Positions 47,939-55,727 of a stretch of 55,727 nucleotides of DNA are shown here, in pieces (position 1 is the stretch's first letter; the number at the start of each line of letters is the position of its first letter). Below the pieces are notes generated by a model. It was not told the origin of the DNA and ran no database searches. It was given only the letters and a program-made list of their open reading frames with translations. Origin of the DNA: Streptomyces mexicanus (GTDB lineage: Bacteria > Actinomycetota > Actinomycetes > Streptomycetales > Streptomycetaceae); NCBI RefSeq assembly GCF_902506575.1, contig NZ_LR732544.1, forward strand, positions 6,676,849 through 6,732,575. Direction: 5' to 3'. A program made the position numbers and the translations under genes.

Positions 47939-48340
47939 TCAGGAGCGGGCCTTGCGGGTCTGCGAACGGTTCGCCTTGCGGATCGCGTCCATCAGCTCCC
48001 CCTTCGACATGCGCGAGCGGCCCTCGATGTCGAGCCGCTTGGCCATGTCGTACAGGTGCTGCTTGGACGCCTTCTCGTCCAGGCCCTCACCGCTGCGTCC
48101 GCCCTGCCCGCGGGGCCGGGCCGACTGCGGGTCCGAAGGTCCCTTGCGGCCGTGCTCCTTGCGTTCCCAGTGGTCGCCGACCTTCTCGTACATGTGCTTC
48201 AGCGCGCCGTACGCCACCCGGTGCGCCCGTTCACCCTCGCCGTAGGTCTCGACGGCCGAGTCGTGGGCCTTGATCCAGGTGCGCTGGGCGTCCCGGGAGG
48301 AGCGCTCCAGCGTCGACGGCAGCTCCTGACGTCCGGGCAC
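47939..48340 (-). CDS. ChaB family protein with Rho-N-like C-terminus
   Basis: 133 residues from GTG 48340, with GGAGG nine bases upstream. The N-terminal ChaB domain (about 1-65: VPGRQELPSTLERSSRDAQR, then TWIKAHDSAVETYGEGERAH) is followed by a basic linker (RKEHGRKGPSDPQSARPRGQ). The C-terminus KQHLYDMAKRLDIEGRSRMS is then followed by KGELMDAIRKAN, a Rho N-terminal/SAP-like fold that often binds nucleic acid. ChaB was named for cation transport regulation in E. coli, but this two-domain form is frequent in Actinobacteria without a proven role. It is cytoplasmic. It is divergent from the four-helix copper protein gene. Confidence 0.85.
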   Translation of the reverse strand: MPGRQELPSTLERSSRDAQRTWIKAHDSAVETYGEGERAHRVAYGALKHMYEKVGDHWERKEHGRKGPSDPQSARPRGQGGRSGEGLDEKASKQHLYDMAKRLDIEGRSRMSKGELMDAIRKANRSQTRKARS

Positions 48341-48465
48341 GGAAAACCACCTCCGTCGTGTGTTGTCCTCCGCGCCGGACGAGTGCCCGGCGCGGGCGGC
48401 CGAAAACGGCCGTTCCCCTTGGCAGCACCGGGTTTGGCGGGGGTGGCACCGGCTACCCGCGCGAT

Positions 48466-48867
48466 GTGAGTTGGACACATACGACGACATCGACGACTTC
48501 GCAACAGGAACAACAGGAACTCGTCCAGTACCTGGAGGACCGGTTCGCGTGTGCGCAGGCGTGCACGGAGTGCGCGCGGGCCTGCGCGCTGCGCGCGAGC
48601 CTGGTGGATCCGGGCGGGGACGGGGAGCAGGAACTCGTACGGCGCCGCGGGATCATGTGCGCGGAGGTGTGCGACGCGACCTGCCGGATGCTCTCGGAGC
48701 AGAACAGCCAGGACGAGGCGGGCATCCGCACCCAGGTGGGCTGGTGCCTGAGCGTCTGCCTGGAGAGTGCGCAGGGCTTCGACCGGCACCCGGGCGCGGA
48801 ACAGACCGCGGACGCGTGCCGCACCTGCGCCAAGGCGTGCGGGGAGTTCATGGCGACGCTGAACTGA
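48466..48867 (+). CDS. Four-helix bundle copper-binding protein (DUF326/Csp-like)
   Basis: 133 residues with a Cys-rich four-helix bundle. Cys pairs spaced CxxxC recur in FACAQACTECARACALRASL, IMCAEVCDATCRMLS, GWCLSVCLESAQ and ADACRTCAKACGEF, lining the inside of the bundle as in copper storage proteins, which hold many Cu(I) ions. No export signal is present, so it is a cytosolic Csp3-type. Start GTG 48466 is chosen because the helices begin shortly after it; no ribosome site is clear, and a start further upstream is possible. Its position near extra oxidase genes raises a copper-supply role, which is inference. Confidence 0.85.
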   Translation: MSWTHTTTSTTSQQEQQELVQYLEDRFACAQACTECARACALRASLVDPGGDGEQELVRRRGIMCAEVCDATCRMLSEQNSQDEAGIRTQVGWCLSVCLESAQGFDRHPGAEQTADACRTCAKACGEFMATLN

Positions 48868-49090
48868 GGCCCCGGCTGCGGCACAGGACGGACGTGCCCG
48901 GAGCGCGACGGACCTCGCGGACACCGCGGGCCGAGCCGGAGGGAGGCTCGGACGCCGCGCGGGCGGGCCTGTGTGCGTGCCTGCACCGTCCTGCAGGCGC
49001 CTGCCGAACGCCTGCCCTCTGCAGGGTGTGCGGTGCGGGGTGTGCGGTCGGGACGTGCGGGGTGTGCGTGTGGGGTCCGGACGCGGCGGC

Positions 49091-50785
49091 TCAGGAAGAG
49101 GTGGACGTCGGTCCGTGCCGCACGGCGAGCAGGGCCACGTCGTCGTCGTTGTCCTGCGGCCGCGCCCGTGCCAGCAACTCGTCCGTGAAGGACTCCAGGG
49201 GGCGGTGGGCCAGGGAGGCGGCGTGGCGGCGCAACCGGTCCAGGCCCTCGTCCAGGGGGTGGCCGGGGGACTCGATCAGGCCGTCGGTGTAGAGGAGCAG
49301 GGTCGCCCCGGGCGGGATCTCCGCCGTCGCGTCCGGACGGGGCCGGTCGGGCGCGACGCCCAGCAGGATGCCGTGGCCCTCGGTCAGATACCGGGCCACT
49401 CCGTCATGGGTGACCAGCAGCGGAGGCGGGTGGCCGGCGTTGGTCCAGGACAGCTCGTACCGGCCGTCGTCGTTCTCCGTCAGGCGGGCGAAGACCAGCG
49501 TGGCGATGGAGACCTCCGCGATGTCCTGCGTCGCCTGGTCGAGCCACTCCACGATCTTGCTCGGCGGCTGCCTCTGGGACAGCGCGTACGCGCGGAGCAT
49601 GTTGCGCAGCTGGGCCATGCCGGCCGCCGCGTCCAGGTCGTGGCCCACGACGTCGCCGACGGCCAGAGCGGTGGCACCGTCCGTCAGGACGAACGCGTCG
49701 TACCAGTCGCCACCGACCTGGGAGGCGTGCGGCGCGGGCAGGTAGCGGGCGGCCATGGCGCGGCCGGGCATACGCGGCAGCCTGGGCAGCAGATGACGCT
49801 GCATGGTCTCGGCGACCTTGCGCTGGCGCTGGTAGAGGCGGGCGTTCTCCAGGGCCAGGCTGGCACGGCGGGCGATGTCCTCCAGCAGGGAGGTGTCGGC
49901 CGCGGTGAACCGCTCGGGCTGGTCCGCGCGCCCGAGGGTGAGGGCGCCCAGCACCTCGTGCATGCTGCGCAGGGGGACCACGATCGCCGAGTGCATGCCG
50001 GTCGCCTCGAACAGACGCCGCTGCTCCACCGCGATACCCGAGTCCGGCGGTCCCTGGTACGTCTCTGGACCGGCCAGGGAGGACGCGGCACCGCGCAGGG
50101 CGCGGGAGAGGGGCATCGGGGACTCCTGCGGCACCGGCGGCATGGGGCCCTGAAGATCCTCGCGCAGCACGACCGTGCCGCCCTCGGCGTGGGCGACGGC
50201 GAAGCGCGACACCTCGTCCCGGTGGCTGATCAGGTCGATGACGGCCCAGTCGGCGAGGCGGGGCACGACAAGGTCGATCAGGCGGCGCAGGGCTTCGTGG
50301 ATGTCCAGAGTGGAGGTCAGCAAGGTGGTCGTCTCGGCGAGCAGCGCCGGGCGTTCCACCTCGGAGAGACGTCCGCTGCTCGGTGGCCGCTGCGCGGGCC
50401 GCCACGAACGCCCCGCGGAGTGGAACAGGACCAGCGTGCCCGGTGCGCCGGGGCCGAGGGCGCACGGGGTGGCCAGCCACGCCACCGGCAGCAGCGTGCC
50501 GTCGCCGCGCTCGAACCACTGCTCCCCGCCGTGTCCCGTGTGCTCGGTGAGCATGCTCTCCCGGATCGGGCACTGGGCCCTCGGCACGGGTTCCCCGAAG
50601 CGGTTGCGATGCAGCACGTCGTGAGCGTCCTGGCCGATCAGTCCCGTGGCGGAACGAGCCAGAAGCTGCTCGCCGCTCGTGTTGACGGCCAGGACGAGCC
50701 CCCGTTCGCCCGCCAGGTAGGCGCCCGTCCCGAGGGCGTCGATGGCCTCGGCGACCACGTCCCCAGGGCGCCCGGAGCCTGCCAT
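49091..50785 (-). CDS. PAS-GAF-SpoIIE (PP2C) phosphatase
   Basis: 564 residues. The ATG at 50785 follows GGGAGG. Domains: a PAS sensor (about 15-130: GERGLVLAVNTSGEQLLARS, GLIGQDAHDVLHRNRFGEPV), then GAF (about 165-325: LADWAVIDLISHRDEVSRFA), and a C-terminal SpoIIE-type PP2C phosphatase (about 345-560). Phosphatase metal ligands are in VGGDWYDAFVL, AVGDVVGHDLDAA, LLYTDGLIESP and NDDDVALLAVR. Such proteins dephosphorylate anti-sigma-factor antagonists to release stress sigma factors, and Streptomyces has dozens. No kinase domain is fused. It is cytoplasmic. The cognate antagonist is not in the window. Confidence 0.94.
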   Translation of the reverse strand: MAGSGRPGDVVAEAIDALGTGAYLAGERGLVLAVNTSGEQLLARSATGLIGQDAHDVLHRNRFGEPVPRAQCPIRESMLTEHTGHGGEQWFERGDGTLLPVAWLATPCALGPGAPGTLVLFHSAGRSWRPAQRPPSSGRLSEVERPALLAETTTLLTSTLDIHEALRRLIDLVVPRLADWAVIDLISHRDEVSRFAVAHAEGGTVVLREDLQGPMPPVPQESPMPLSRALRGAASSLAGPETYQGPPDSGIAVEQRRLFEATGMHSAIVVPLRSMHEVLGALTLGRADQPERFTAADTSLLEDIARRASLALENARLYQRQRKVAETMQRHLLPRLPRMPGRAMAARYLPAPHASQVGGDWYDAFVLTDGATALAVGDVVGHDLDAAAGMAQLRNMLRAYALSQRQPPSKIVEWLDQATQDIAEVSIATLVFARLTENDDGRYELSWTNAGHPPPLLVTHDGVARYLTEGHGILLGVAPDRPRPDATAEIPPGATLLLYTDGLIESPGHPLDEGLDRLRRHAASLAHRPLESFTDELLARARPQDNDDDVALLAVRHGPTSTSS

Positions 50786-50964
50786 GACCCGCCTCCCGTC
50801 ACCACGGAGCACACCTCGGCCACCGACGTGACGGGTTCCCGCCGCGAGAAAGGTGATGCCGGTGAGGCGTGAGTACCCCAGAGGTACCGTCCCCCTGATC
50901 GGCTCCTGCTCGGCCTGCTCACCGCGGCGTGAGCCCTGGACCTCCCCCGCGTTAGCCTGCCTGC

Positions 50965-51906
50965 GTGGAGATGACACGCACGGGTGATCCCGGGCTGTTC
51001 GGGCCCGGGTCGGTGACCTGGCAGATGCACGGGGATCCGATGATGTGGGTCGCCGGCATCCGGGCGCTGTACCTGCAGGCCCTGCATCCGCGGGCGGTGC
51101 GCGCGGTCATGGAGAACTCCGACTTCCGGCGGGACGCCTGGGGGCGGCTGCGGCGTACCGCGAACTTCGTGGGGACGACGACGTACGGGACCACCGAGGC
51201 CGCCGAACGGGCCGGGGCGCGGGTCCGCAGGATCCACCGCATGCTCACGGCGACCGACCCCGAGACGGGGGAGCGGTACCGGATCGACGACCCGGAGCTG
51301 CTGCTGTGGGTGCACTGCGCGGAGATCGACTCGTATCTGCACGTGCTGCGCCGCTCCGGGTTCCCGCTCACCGACGCCCAGGCCGACCGCTACGTCGCCG
51401 AACACCGTGTCAGCGCCCGCCTGGTGGGCCTCGACCCGGACGGCGTGCCCGGCAGCCGGGCGGACCTCGCCGCCTACTTCACCGCGGTGCGCCCCCACCT
51501 CGCCGCGGGCGCCGACGCCCGTGCGGTGGACGACTTCCTGCTGCGCCCGCCGACGCACCCGCTGCTCGTCCCGGCGCGTGAGGTGCTGTGGCGGCGCGTG
51601 GCACATCTGGCGTACGCCGCCCTGCCTCCGTACGCCCACGAGCTGTACGGCAGACCGGCCCCCGCACCCGCCGTCGTCACCCGCCGGCTGCGCGCCACGG
51701 GCACCGCGCTGCGCTGCGTCCCCGCACGTCTGCGCTGGCAACTGCCGCCCAAACACATCCTGCGAGCGGTGGCCAGGCTCGGGCCCGAGGCGCGTCCGGC
51801 ACCGTACAAAGCCGCACGCGGTCCTGCCATATTGGACCAGGGCCTGTCGCGCGGACCGGACCGGGCCCGGGACACCACCCCGGGGCGGTCCGCCGGGCAG
51901 CCCTGA
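50965..51906 (+). CDS. MpaB-family oxygenase-like protein (DUF2236)
   Basis: 313 residues of the oxygenase MpaB/DUF2236 family. Features are GPGSVTWQMHGDPMMWVAGI, the conserved ALYLQALHPRAVRAVMENSD, then RRTANFVGTTTYGTTEAAER and VHCAEIDSYLHVLRRSGFPL. The conserved His residues (HPRAV, IHRM, WVHC) could bind haem, as in the latex-clearing-protein branch of the fold. MpaB itself oxidatively cleaves a prenyl chain in mycophenolate synthesis. The substrate here is unknown. Start GTG 50965 or ATG 50971 is possible; neither has a clear ribosome site. Confidence 0.88.
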   Translation: MEMTRTGDPGLFGPGSVTWQMHGDPMMWVAGIRALYLQALHPRAVRAVMENSDFRRDAWGRLRRTANFVGTTTYGTTEAAERAGARVRRIHRMLTATDPETGERYRIDDPELLLWVHCAEIDSYLHVLRRSGFPLTDAQADRYVAEHRVSARLVGLDPDGVPGSRADLAAYFTAVRPHLAAGADARAVDDFLLRPPTHPLLVPAREVLWRRVAHLAYAALPPYAHELYGRPAPAPAVVTRRLRATGTALRCVPARLRWQLPPKHILRAVARLGPEARPAPYKAARGPAILDQGLSRGPDRARDTTPGRSAGQP

Positions 51907-51937
51907 CGACAGGGCCCGAGGGAGGCGGGGCACACGG

Positions 51938-52033
51938 CGACGGGAGGCACTTCACGGCGACCAGCCGGCCCAGCGACTCGTCCCGCGCCCGCCACACCTC
52001 GACCCATGCCGCCGCGCCCGATCGGGCAAGCAC
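51938..52033 (-). pseudogene. Remnant of a Ser/Thr protein kinase glycine loop, frameshifted
   Basis: Reading leftward, one frame gives IGRGGMG and the next gives EVWRARDESLGRLVAVKCL. These two pieces join exactly as the P-loop and VAVK segment of a bacterial Hanks-type kinase. The switch occurs at GGTCGAGGTG, where one extra C breaks GGT-GAG-GTG. No further kinase motifs follow, because the leftward sequence runs into the MpaB gene's 3' end. It is a truncated, dead fragment. Confidence 0.6.
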
Positions 52034-52179
52034 CCCGTTAAGTCCCCTGGATCAGCCAGGTGTCCGCCATCGCACCGCCGCCCCGAAACCGCTCGGTGCG
52101 GACCACGACCCGTCCTTCACGCGCGGCATCGCCCCGGCGCCCCCTGGCCGTCGCGGATCACCCCGTGCTACCAAGAGCC

Positions 52180-53760
52180 ATGCGCACACACCGGGCACGG
52201 GCGACGCACGGTCCGTACGACGCCGTCATCGTCGGCGGGGGCCACAACGGCCTGGTCGCCGCCGCCTACCTCGCTCGCGCCGGACGGTCGGTGCTGGTCC
52301 TGGAGCGGCTGGGGCACACCGGGGGCGCGGCCGTGTCCACCCGCCCGTTCCCCGGCGTGGACGCCCGGCTCTCCCGCTACTCCTACCTGGTGAGCCTGCT
52401 GCCCCGGAAGATCGTCCAGGATCTCGGCCTGAGTGTCCGGCTGCGCCCCCGCACCGTCTCCTCGTACACCCCCACCGAGCGCGACGGGCGGCCCACCGGC
52501 CTGCTCGTGGGCGGCGGCGAGGAACGCACCCGCGCCGGTTTCGCCCGGCTCACCGGCTCCGACCGCGAGTGGCGGGCCTGGCGGCGTTTCTACGGAATGA
52601 CCGGCCACGTCGCCCGCAGGGTGTTCCCCACGCTCACCCGGCCGCTGCCGAGCCGCGAGGAACTGCGCCGCCGCGTCGACGACGAGAACGCCTGGCGGAT
52701 GCTGTTCGAGGAACCGATCGGCAGGGCGATCGAGGAGTTCTTCGCCGACGACCTGGTGCGGGGAGTGGTCCTCACCGACGCCCTGATCGGCACCTTCGCC
52801 GACGCCCACGACACGTCCTTGGCGCAGAACCGCTGCTTCCTCTACCACGTGATCGGCGGCGGCACGGGAGCCTGGGACGTGCCGGTCGGCGGCATGGGCG
52901 CCCCCACCGACGCCCTCGCCGACGCGGTACGCGCGGCGGGCGCCCGCATCGCCACCGGCCACGAGGTGCTGCGGGTGGCCTCCGACGGCCGCGACGCCGA
53001 GGTCGCCTACCGGACGCCGGACGGCGCCGAGGCCACGGTCGCCGCCCGGTACGTCCTGGTGAACGCCTCGCCTCACGCGCTGGCCGCCCTGACCGGCGAC
53101 GCGCCGCCGGAGCCGGCCGAGGGCGCGCAACTGAAGGTGAACATGCTCCTCACGCGGCTGCCCCGGCTCCGGGACAGCGCCGTGGACCCGCGCGAGGCGT
53201 TCGCCGGCACCTTCCACATCGCCGAGGGGTACGGACAGCTGGCCGCCGCTCACGCGCAGGCCGCCGCCGGGGAGCTGCCGGCCGCCCCGCCCTCGGAGAT
53301 CTACTGCCACTCCCTGACCGATCCGACGATCCTCGGCCCCGATCTCGCCGCCCGCGGTCACCACACGCTCACCCTGTTCGGCCTGCACACCCCCGCCCGG
53401 CTCTTCGCCCGGGACAACGACGCCGTACGGGAGGAACTGCTGACGTCCACGCTGGCGCAGCTCGACGCCCATCTGGCCGAACCGCTCGCCGGGTGCCTGG
53501 CCACCGACGCCGAGGGCCGGCCCTGCATCGAGGCCAAGACCCCGCTCGACCTGGAGCGGGACCTGCGCCTGCCCGGCGGCAACATCTTCCACCGGCCGCT
53601 GAGCTGGCCGTACGCCACCGAGGGCACCGGCCGCTGGGGCGTGGAGACGCCGCACGCCAACGTGCTGCTGTGCGGCGCGGGCGCGGTGCGCGGCGGCGGG
53701 GTCAGCGGAGTGCCGGGGCACAACGCGGCCATGGCGGTGCTGGAGAGGCACCGCGGCTGA
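52180..53760 (+). CDS. FAD-dependent oxidoreductase, phytoene desaturase-like
   Basis: 526 residues. The dinucleotide-binding motif at the N-terminus is YDAVIVGGGHNGLVAAAYLA, followed by VLVLERLGHTGGAAVS, the pattern of the CrtI/phytoene dehydrogenase and PYROXD2-like family. The second FAD-contact motif at the C-terminus is NVLLCGAGAVRGGGVSGVPG. No carotenoid genes are adjacent, and the PYROXD2-type group includes enzymes of unknown substrate, so the reaction cannot be named. It has no signal peptide. The ATG at 52180 is used because homology begins about 12 residues later. The upstream sequence holds a kinase remnant. Confidence 0.9.
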   Translation: MRTHRARATHGPYDAVIVGGGHNGLVAAAYLARAGRSVLVLERLGHTGGAAVSTRPFPGVDARLSRYSYLVSLLPRKIVQDLGLSVRLRPRTVSSYTPTERDGRPTGLLVGGGEERTRAGFARLTGSDREWRAWRRFYGMTGHVARRVFPTLTRPLPSREELRRRVDDENAWRMLFEEPIGRAIEEFFADDLVRGVVLTDALIGTFADAHDTSLAQNRCFLYHVIGGGTGAWDVPVGGMGAPTDALADAVRAAGARIATGHEVLRVASDGRDAEVAYRTPDGAEATVAARYVLVNASPHALAALTGDAPPEPAEGAQLKVNMLLTRLPRLRDSAVDPREAFAGTFHIAEGYGQLAAAHAQAAAGELPAAPPSEIYCHSLTDPTILGPDLAARGHHTLTLFGLHTPARLFARDNDAVREELLTSTLAQLDAHLAEPLAGCLATDAEGRPCIEAKTPLDLERDLRLPGGNIFHRPLSWPYATEGTGRWGVETPHANVLLCGAGAVRGGGVSGVPGHNAAMAVLERHRG

Positions 53761-53904
53761 ATGCCTCCGCCCTCAGGGGGCACTCCGAGGAGGGCGAGGG
53801 CCGTCGCACCCTCCCGGTGCGGGCGGTCACCCCGCCGCAGCGAAGGCACAGCACAACGCTCAGGCCGCCCGGCGGCGGCCGCATCACCCCCCACGGAGGC
53901 TGTC

Positions 53905-54096
53905 ATGGCCGAACTCAGCCCGATCGACCTGCAGAAGGCCCTCAGCGGCATGGACTACCCGACCGACAAGAAGCACTTGGTCGAACGTGCCCGCCAGAAC
54001 AAGGCCAACGACAAGATCGTCAGCAAGCTCGACAATCTGAAGCAGGACCACTTCGACGGACCGAACGAGGTGCAGAAGGCCGTCTTCAACGAGTGA
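53905..54096 (+). CDS. DUF2795 family small protein
   Basis: 63 residues matching the DUF2795 fold: ELSPIDLQKALSGMDYPTDK, then KHLVERARQNKANDKIVSKL and LDNLKQDHFDGPNEVQKAVF. The ATG at 53905 follows GGAGG. This family of short helical proteins is widespread in Actinobacteria and Cyanobacteria and its role is not known; the layout 'P-D-K-x-x-L-V-E-x-A' resembles a Rho-N/SAP-like helix pair that may bind DNA. It ends at a strong terminator shared with the convergent I36 gene. Confidence 0.9.
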   Translation: MAELSPIDLQKALSGMDYPTDKKHLVERARQNKANDKIVSKLDNLKQDHFDGPNEVQKAVFNE

Positions 54097-54213
54097 CGGC
54101 CCGCCCCGTTCCCGACCACCGCCTACCGCGTCGGCCCGCACCCGCCGGGGGCAGGCTCACGCCCGTGTGAGCGGGCCCCTGCGAGCGGCCCCGGCACGCT
54201 GTCGCGCTGCCGG

Positions 54214-54244
54214 GCCGGGCCGGCCGGTGACCGGCCGGCCCGGC
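54214..54244. terminator. Bidirectional terminator between convergent genes
   Basis: GCCGGGCCGGCCGGT (54214-54228) and its exact inverse complement (54230-54244) are separated by one base, giving a 13-15-bp GC stem. It ends nine bases before the I36 stop and serves both transcripts. Confidence 0.8.
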
Positions 54245-54252
54245 GCCGTGCG

Positions 54253-54633
54253 CTACTGCGGCTTGAAGGAACGGATCTGGTAGTTGCCCTGCAGGTTGCC
54301 GCCCTTGCCCGCCGGGGTGGAGCCGACGCGGTTGTGGTAGTTGGTCTGCGTGTAGTACTGCACCCGGTGGCCGGTCCCGTTCCACACGGACAGGACCTTC
54401 TTGCCCTTCCGGATGAAGGAGCAGTCGTCGGCGGTGTTCGCCTTCTTCGACTGGCTCCACTGGCAGCGGGTCCCGCCGCCGTTCCAGCCGCTGTAGATGC
54501 AGAAGTAGCCCGGTGAGCAGGTGTAGGCCGCCGCGCGGGTGGGGGACGCGTCCGCGGCCGGCACGGCGCCGAGGGCGGCGACCAGGGCCACGGAAGCGAC
54601 GGCGAACGAGCGGACGGCGTGCAAGCGCCTCAT
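54253..54633 (-). CDS. Secreted peptidase inhibitor family I36 protein
   Basis: 126 residues with a signal peptide (SFAVASVALVAALGAVPAAD) cleaved after ADA. The mature 95 residues have the I36 (SMI, Streptomyces metalloproteinase inhibitor) beta-gamma-crystallin pattern: CSPGYFCIYSGWNGGGTRCQ, then ADDCSFIRKGKKVLSVWNGT and VQYYTQTNYHNRVGSTPAGK. Four cysteines can form two disulphides. The ATG at 54633 has AAAGGAG eight bases upstream. Some family members inhibit extracellular metallopeptidases and others only share the fold, so inhibitor activity is likely but not certain. Confidence 0.88.
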   Translation of the reverse strand: MRRLHAVRSFAVASVALVAALGAVPAADASPTRAAAYTCSPGYFCIYSGWNGGGTRCQWSQSKKANTADDCSFIRKGKKVLSVWNGTGHRVQYYTQTNYHNRVGSTPAGKGGNLQGNYQIRSFKPQ

Positions 54634-54915
54634 GGAACGAACTCCTTTCCCTCCCCACGGCTCCGGTGAGGAGGCCGGCGGCGGGGGAGGTCGCTGGGGT
54701 CTTCGCTGGTGGTTCTTCGGCACGAGGACGCCACAGCACCGAAGCCCCGTACCAGGAAAATGCGGATAGTTCCCTCATGCGGGGGAAATGCGCCGGTGGT
54801 CCCGGCGGCCTGCCGTGCGCCCGCCCTCATCGACTCGCGCCCGCCGTGCGCGCCAGGGTGCGCCATACTGGCCCGAAAGGTGCGAAACGCCCGGCGAGCC
54901 CGTGGAGGCCCAGCC

Positions 54916-55626
54916 ATGCACGACCACCCCGAGAACGAGACCCCCGTCGCAGCGCACGACCACCCCCACAGCGCCGTCCCCGACCCCGAGGAGGCGGGGG
55001 TGTATCCCGAGGAGACGGACGCGTACCCGGAGCCTGGCCCGTACGAGGACGAGGGGCCCGAACTCTACGACGAGGACGACGAGGACGACGAGGACCACGA
55101 GCAGGGCGAAGGCGAGGACGGCCTCGTCGACACGAACGAGGACACCCTCGCCCCCGGTGCCGGTGCCGGTGCCGGTGCCGGACCGGCCGGCCCCGACGGC
55201 GCGGTGGTCGATGCGGCCGCCGATGCGGCGCCCGACGTCTTCCTCGACGTCCCGCTGCTGAAGGTCGACGAGATCGACCTGGACGTCGAGGACCTGCGCG
55301 CGCGTGTCTCGCTCCAGGCGGAGGTGCTGGACCTGCTGAAGCTGAACGTGGGCGCCGACGTGGTGCTCGGCCGGGTGCACCTGGGCATCTCGGGCGTGGA
55401 GGCGCAGGCCCAGCTCACGGTGCGCCTCGACAACGTCGCGACGATCATCAACCGGGTGCTCACCACGCTCGACCGCAACCCGGAGATGCTGCAGGAACTG
55501 GCACGCGGGGTGGGGTCCGCCGTTCAGGACGTCGGCGGCGGGGCCCGCCGCCCACGTCCTGGACGGCGGGCCCCACCCCGCGGGCCCGCTCCTGCCGCAA
55601 CTCCCGGGTGCGGTCGAGCGGGGTGA
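54916..55626 (+). CDS. Acidic alpha-helical protein, C-terminus corrupted by fold-back
   Basis: 236 codons as read. The ATG at 54916 follows GGAGG. Residues 1-80 are very acidic (DEDDEDDEDHEQGEGEDGLV). A short Gly/Ala run GAGAGAGAGP precedes a conserved domain of about 95 residues (VFLDVPLLKVDEIDLDVEDL, RARVSLQAEVLDLLKLNVGA, DVVLGRVHLGISGVEAQAQL). Such proteins are frequent in Streptomyces and Frankia next to gas-vesicle or stress genes, but no role is proven. From about 55543 the sequence is a degraded reverse copy of the preceding DNA, so residues after ELARGVGSAVQDVGGG are probably not genuine, and the real C-terminus lies outside what is seen. Confidence 0.75.
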   Translation: MHDHPENETPVAAHDHPHSAVPDPEEAGVYPEETDAYPEPGPYEDEGPELYDEDDEDDEDHEQGEGEDGLVDTNEDTLAPGAGAGAGAGPAGPDGAVVDAAADAAPDVFLDVPLLKVDEIDLDVEDLRARVSLQAEVLDLLKLNVGADVVLGRVHLGISGVEAQAQLTVRLDNVATIINRVLTTLDRNPEMLQELARGVGSAVQDVGGGARRPRPGRRAPPRGPAPAATPGCGRAG

Positions 55627-55727
55627 GCCCCCGGGTGCTGGTCCTCGCTCCGCTGGCCCAGCGCACCGCGAGCTGGGGCGGCGCCCCCCCGCCCGAGCTG
55701 CCCCGGCGCACCCCGCCGCGCGCCCCC
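55360..55727. repeat. Terminal fold-back inverted repeat with G/C-biased mismatches
   Basis: The last 184 bases align, almost without gaps, to the reverse complement of the preceding 184 bases, centred at about 55543. About a fifth of positions differ and nearly all differences change A or T to G or C. It is probably a chimeric read or contig-end artefact rather than a biological palindrome. Confidence 0.8.

Noticed and set aside
55360..55727. Terminal palindrome as a Streptomyces telomere
   Set aside because: Telomeres show several short, spaced palindromes with GCGAAGC-like loops. Here a protein-coding segment is copied in reverse with strongly biased mismatches, which fits a read artefact better.
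773..55727. tRNA, rRNA, IS element or prophage genes
   Set aside because: Intergenic stretches were read for cloverleaf arms, transposases, integrases and terminal repeats, and none was found.

Overview
The window is high-GC actinobacterial DNA, almost certainly Streptomyces. The evidence is strong third-position G/C in every real frame, frequent GTG starts, an F420 cofactor gene (fbiC), the antibiotic regulators afsR-afsS, BTAD, SpoIIE-phosphatase and LacI families, and secreted Tat/Sec enzymes. From memory, fbiC, afsR, afsS and afsK are close neighbours in S. coelicolor, and the middle of this window keeps that order up to a damaged afsK.

Layout. 1-4.3 kb: a HAD phosphatase cut by the left edge, then a leftward TetR regulator, alpha/beta-hydrolase and quinone-type oxidoreductase with shared operator-like sites. 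4.3-10.4 kb: a hypothetical protein, then an HSP90-family chaperone two bases from a large TPR protein, a likely chaperone/adaptor pair. 10.7-22.6 kb: one leftward reading frame of 3,960 codons. It encodes a giant mosaic polymorphic-toxin-like protein with beta-rich repeats, Thr/Ala/Gly/Asp linkers, two OTU-like folds without catalytic Cys, a scabin/pierisin-like ADP-ribosyltransferase and a C-terminal HEFAH metallopeptidase. I find no cysteine in it, and its 5' end looks damaged. 22.9-29.2 kb: fbiC, divergent afsR, and the small repeat protein gene afsS with 11-bp direct repeats and a strong leader hairpin. 29.3-30.4 kb: DUF523 and a secreted low-complexity protein.

30.7-41 kb: a reading frame that joins what looks like the AfsK C-terminal propeller to an unrelated secreted RICIN-type protein through a roughly 200-bp nearly pure G/C stretch. 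This is followed by a carbohydrate cluster (GH35, LacI, GH31, PL9 pectate lyase) with LacI-type operators and a 13-bp-arm inverted repeat. 41-48.9 kb: a P-loop kinase, DUF1360, YihY, an accessory respiratory set (ctaD, a ctaF-like gene, and convergent qcrB) and small stress or metal proteins. 49-55.7 kb: a PAS-GAF-SpoIIE phosphatase, an MpaB-like oxygenase, a frameshifted Ser/Thr-kinase remnant, an FAD desaturase-like oxidoreductase, DUF2795, an I36 inhibitor and an acidic protein.

Two places look artefactual or rearranged. One is the G/C-saturated junction at about 31.13-31.34 kb. The other is the last 370 bp, where the right half is a reverse-complement copy of the left half whose mismatches are nearly all A/T to G/C. 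I saw no tRNA, rRNA, CRISPR array, insertion sequence or prophage.
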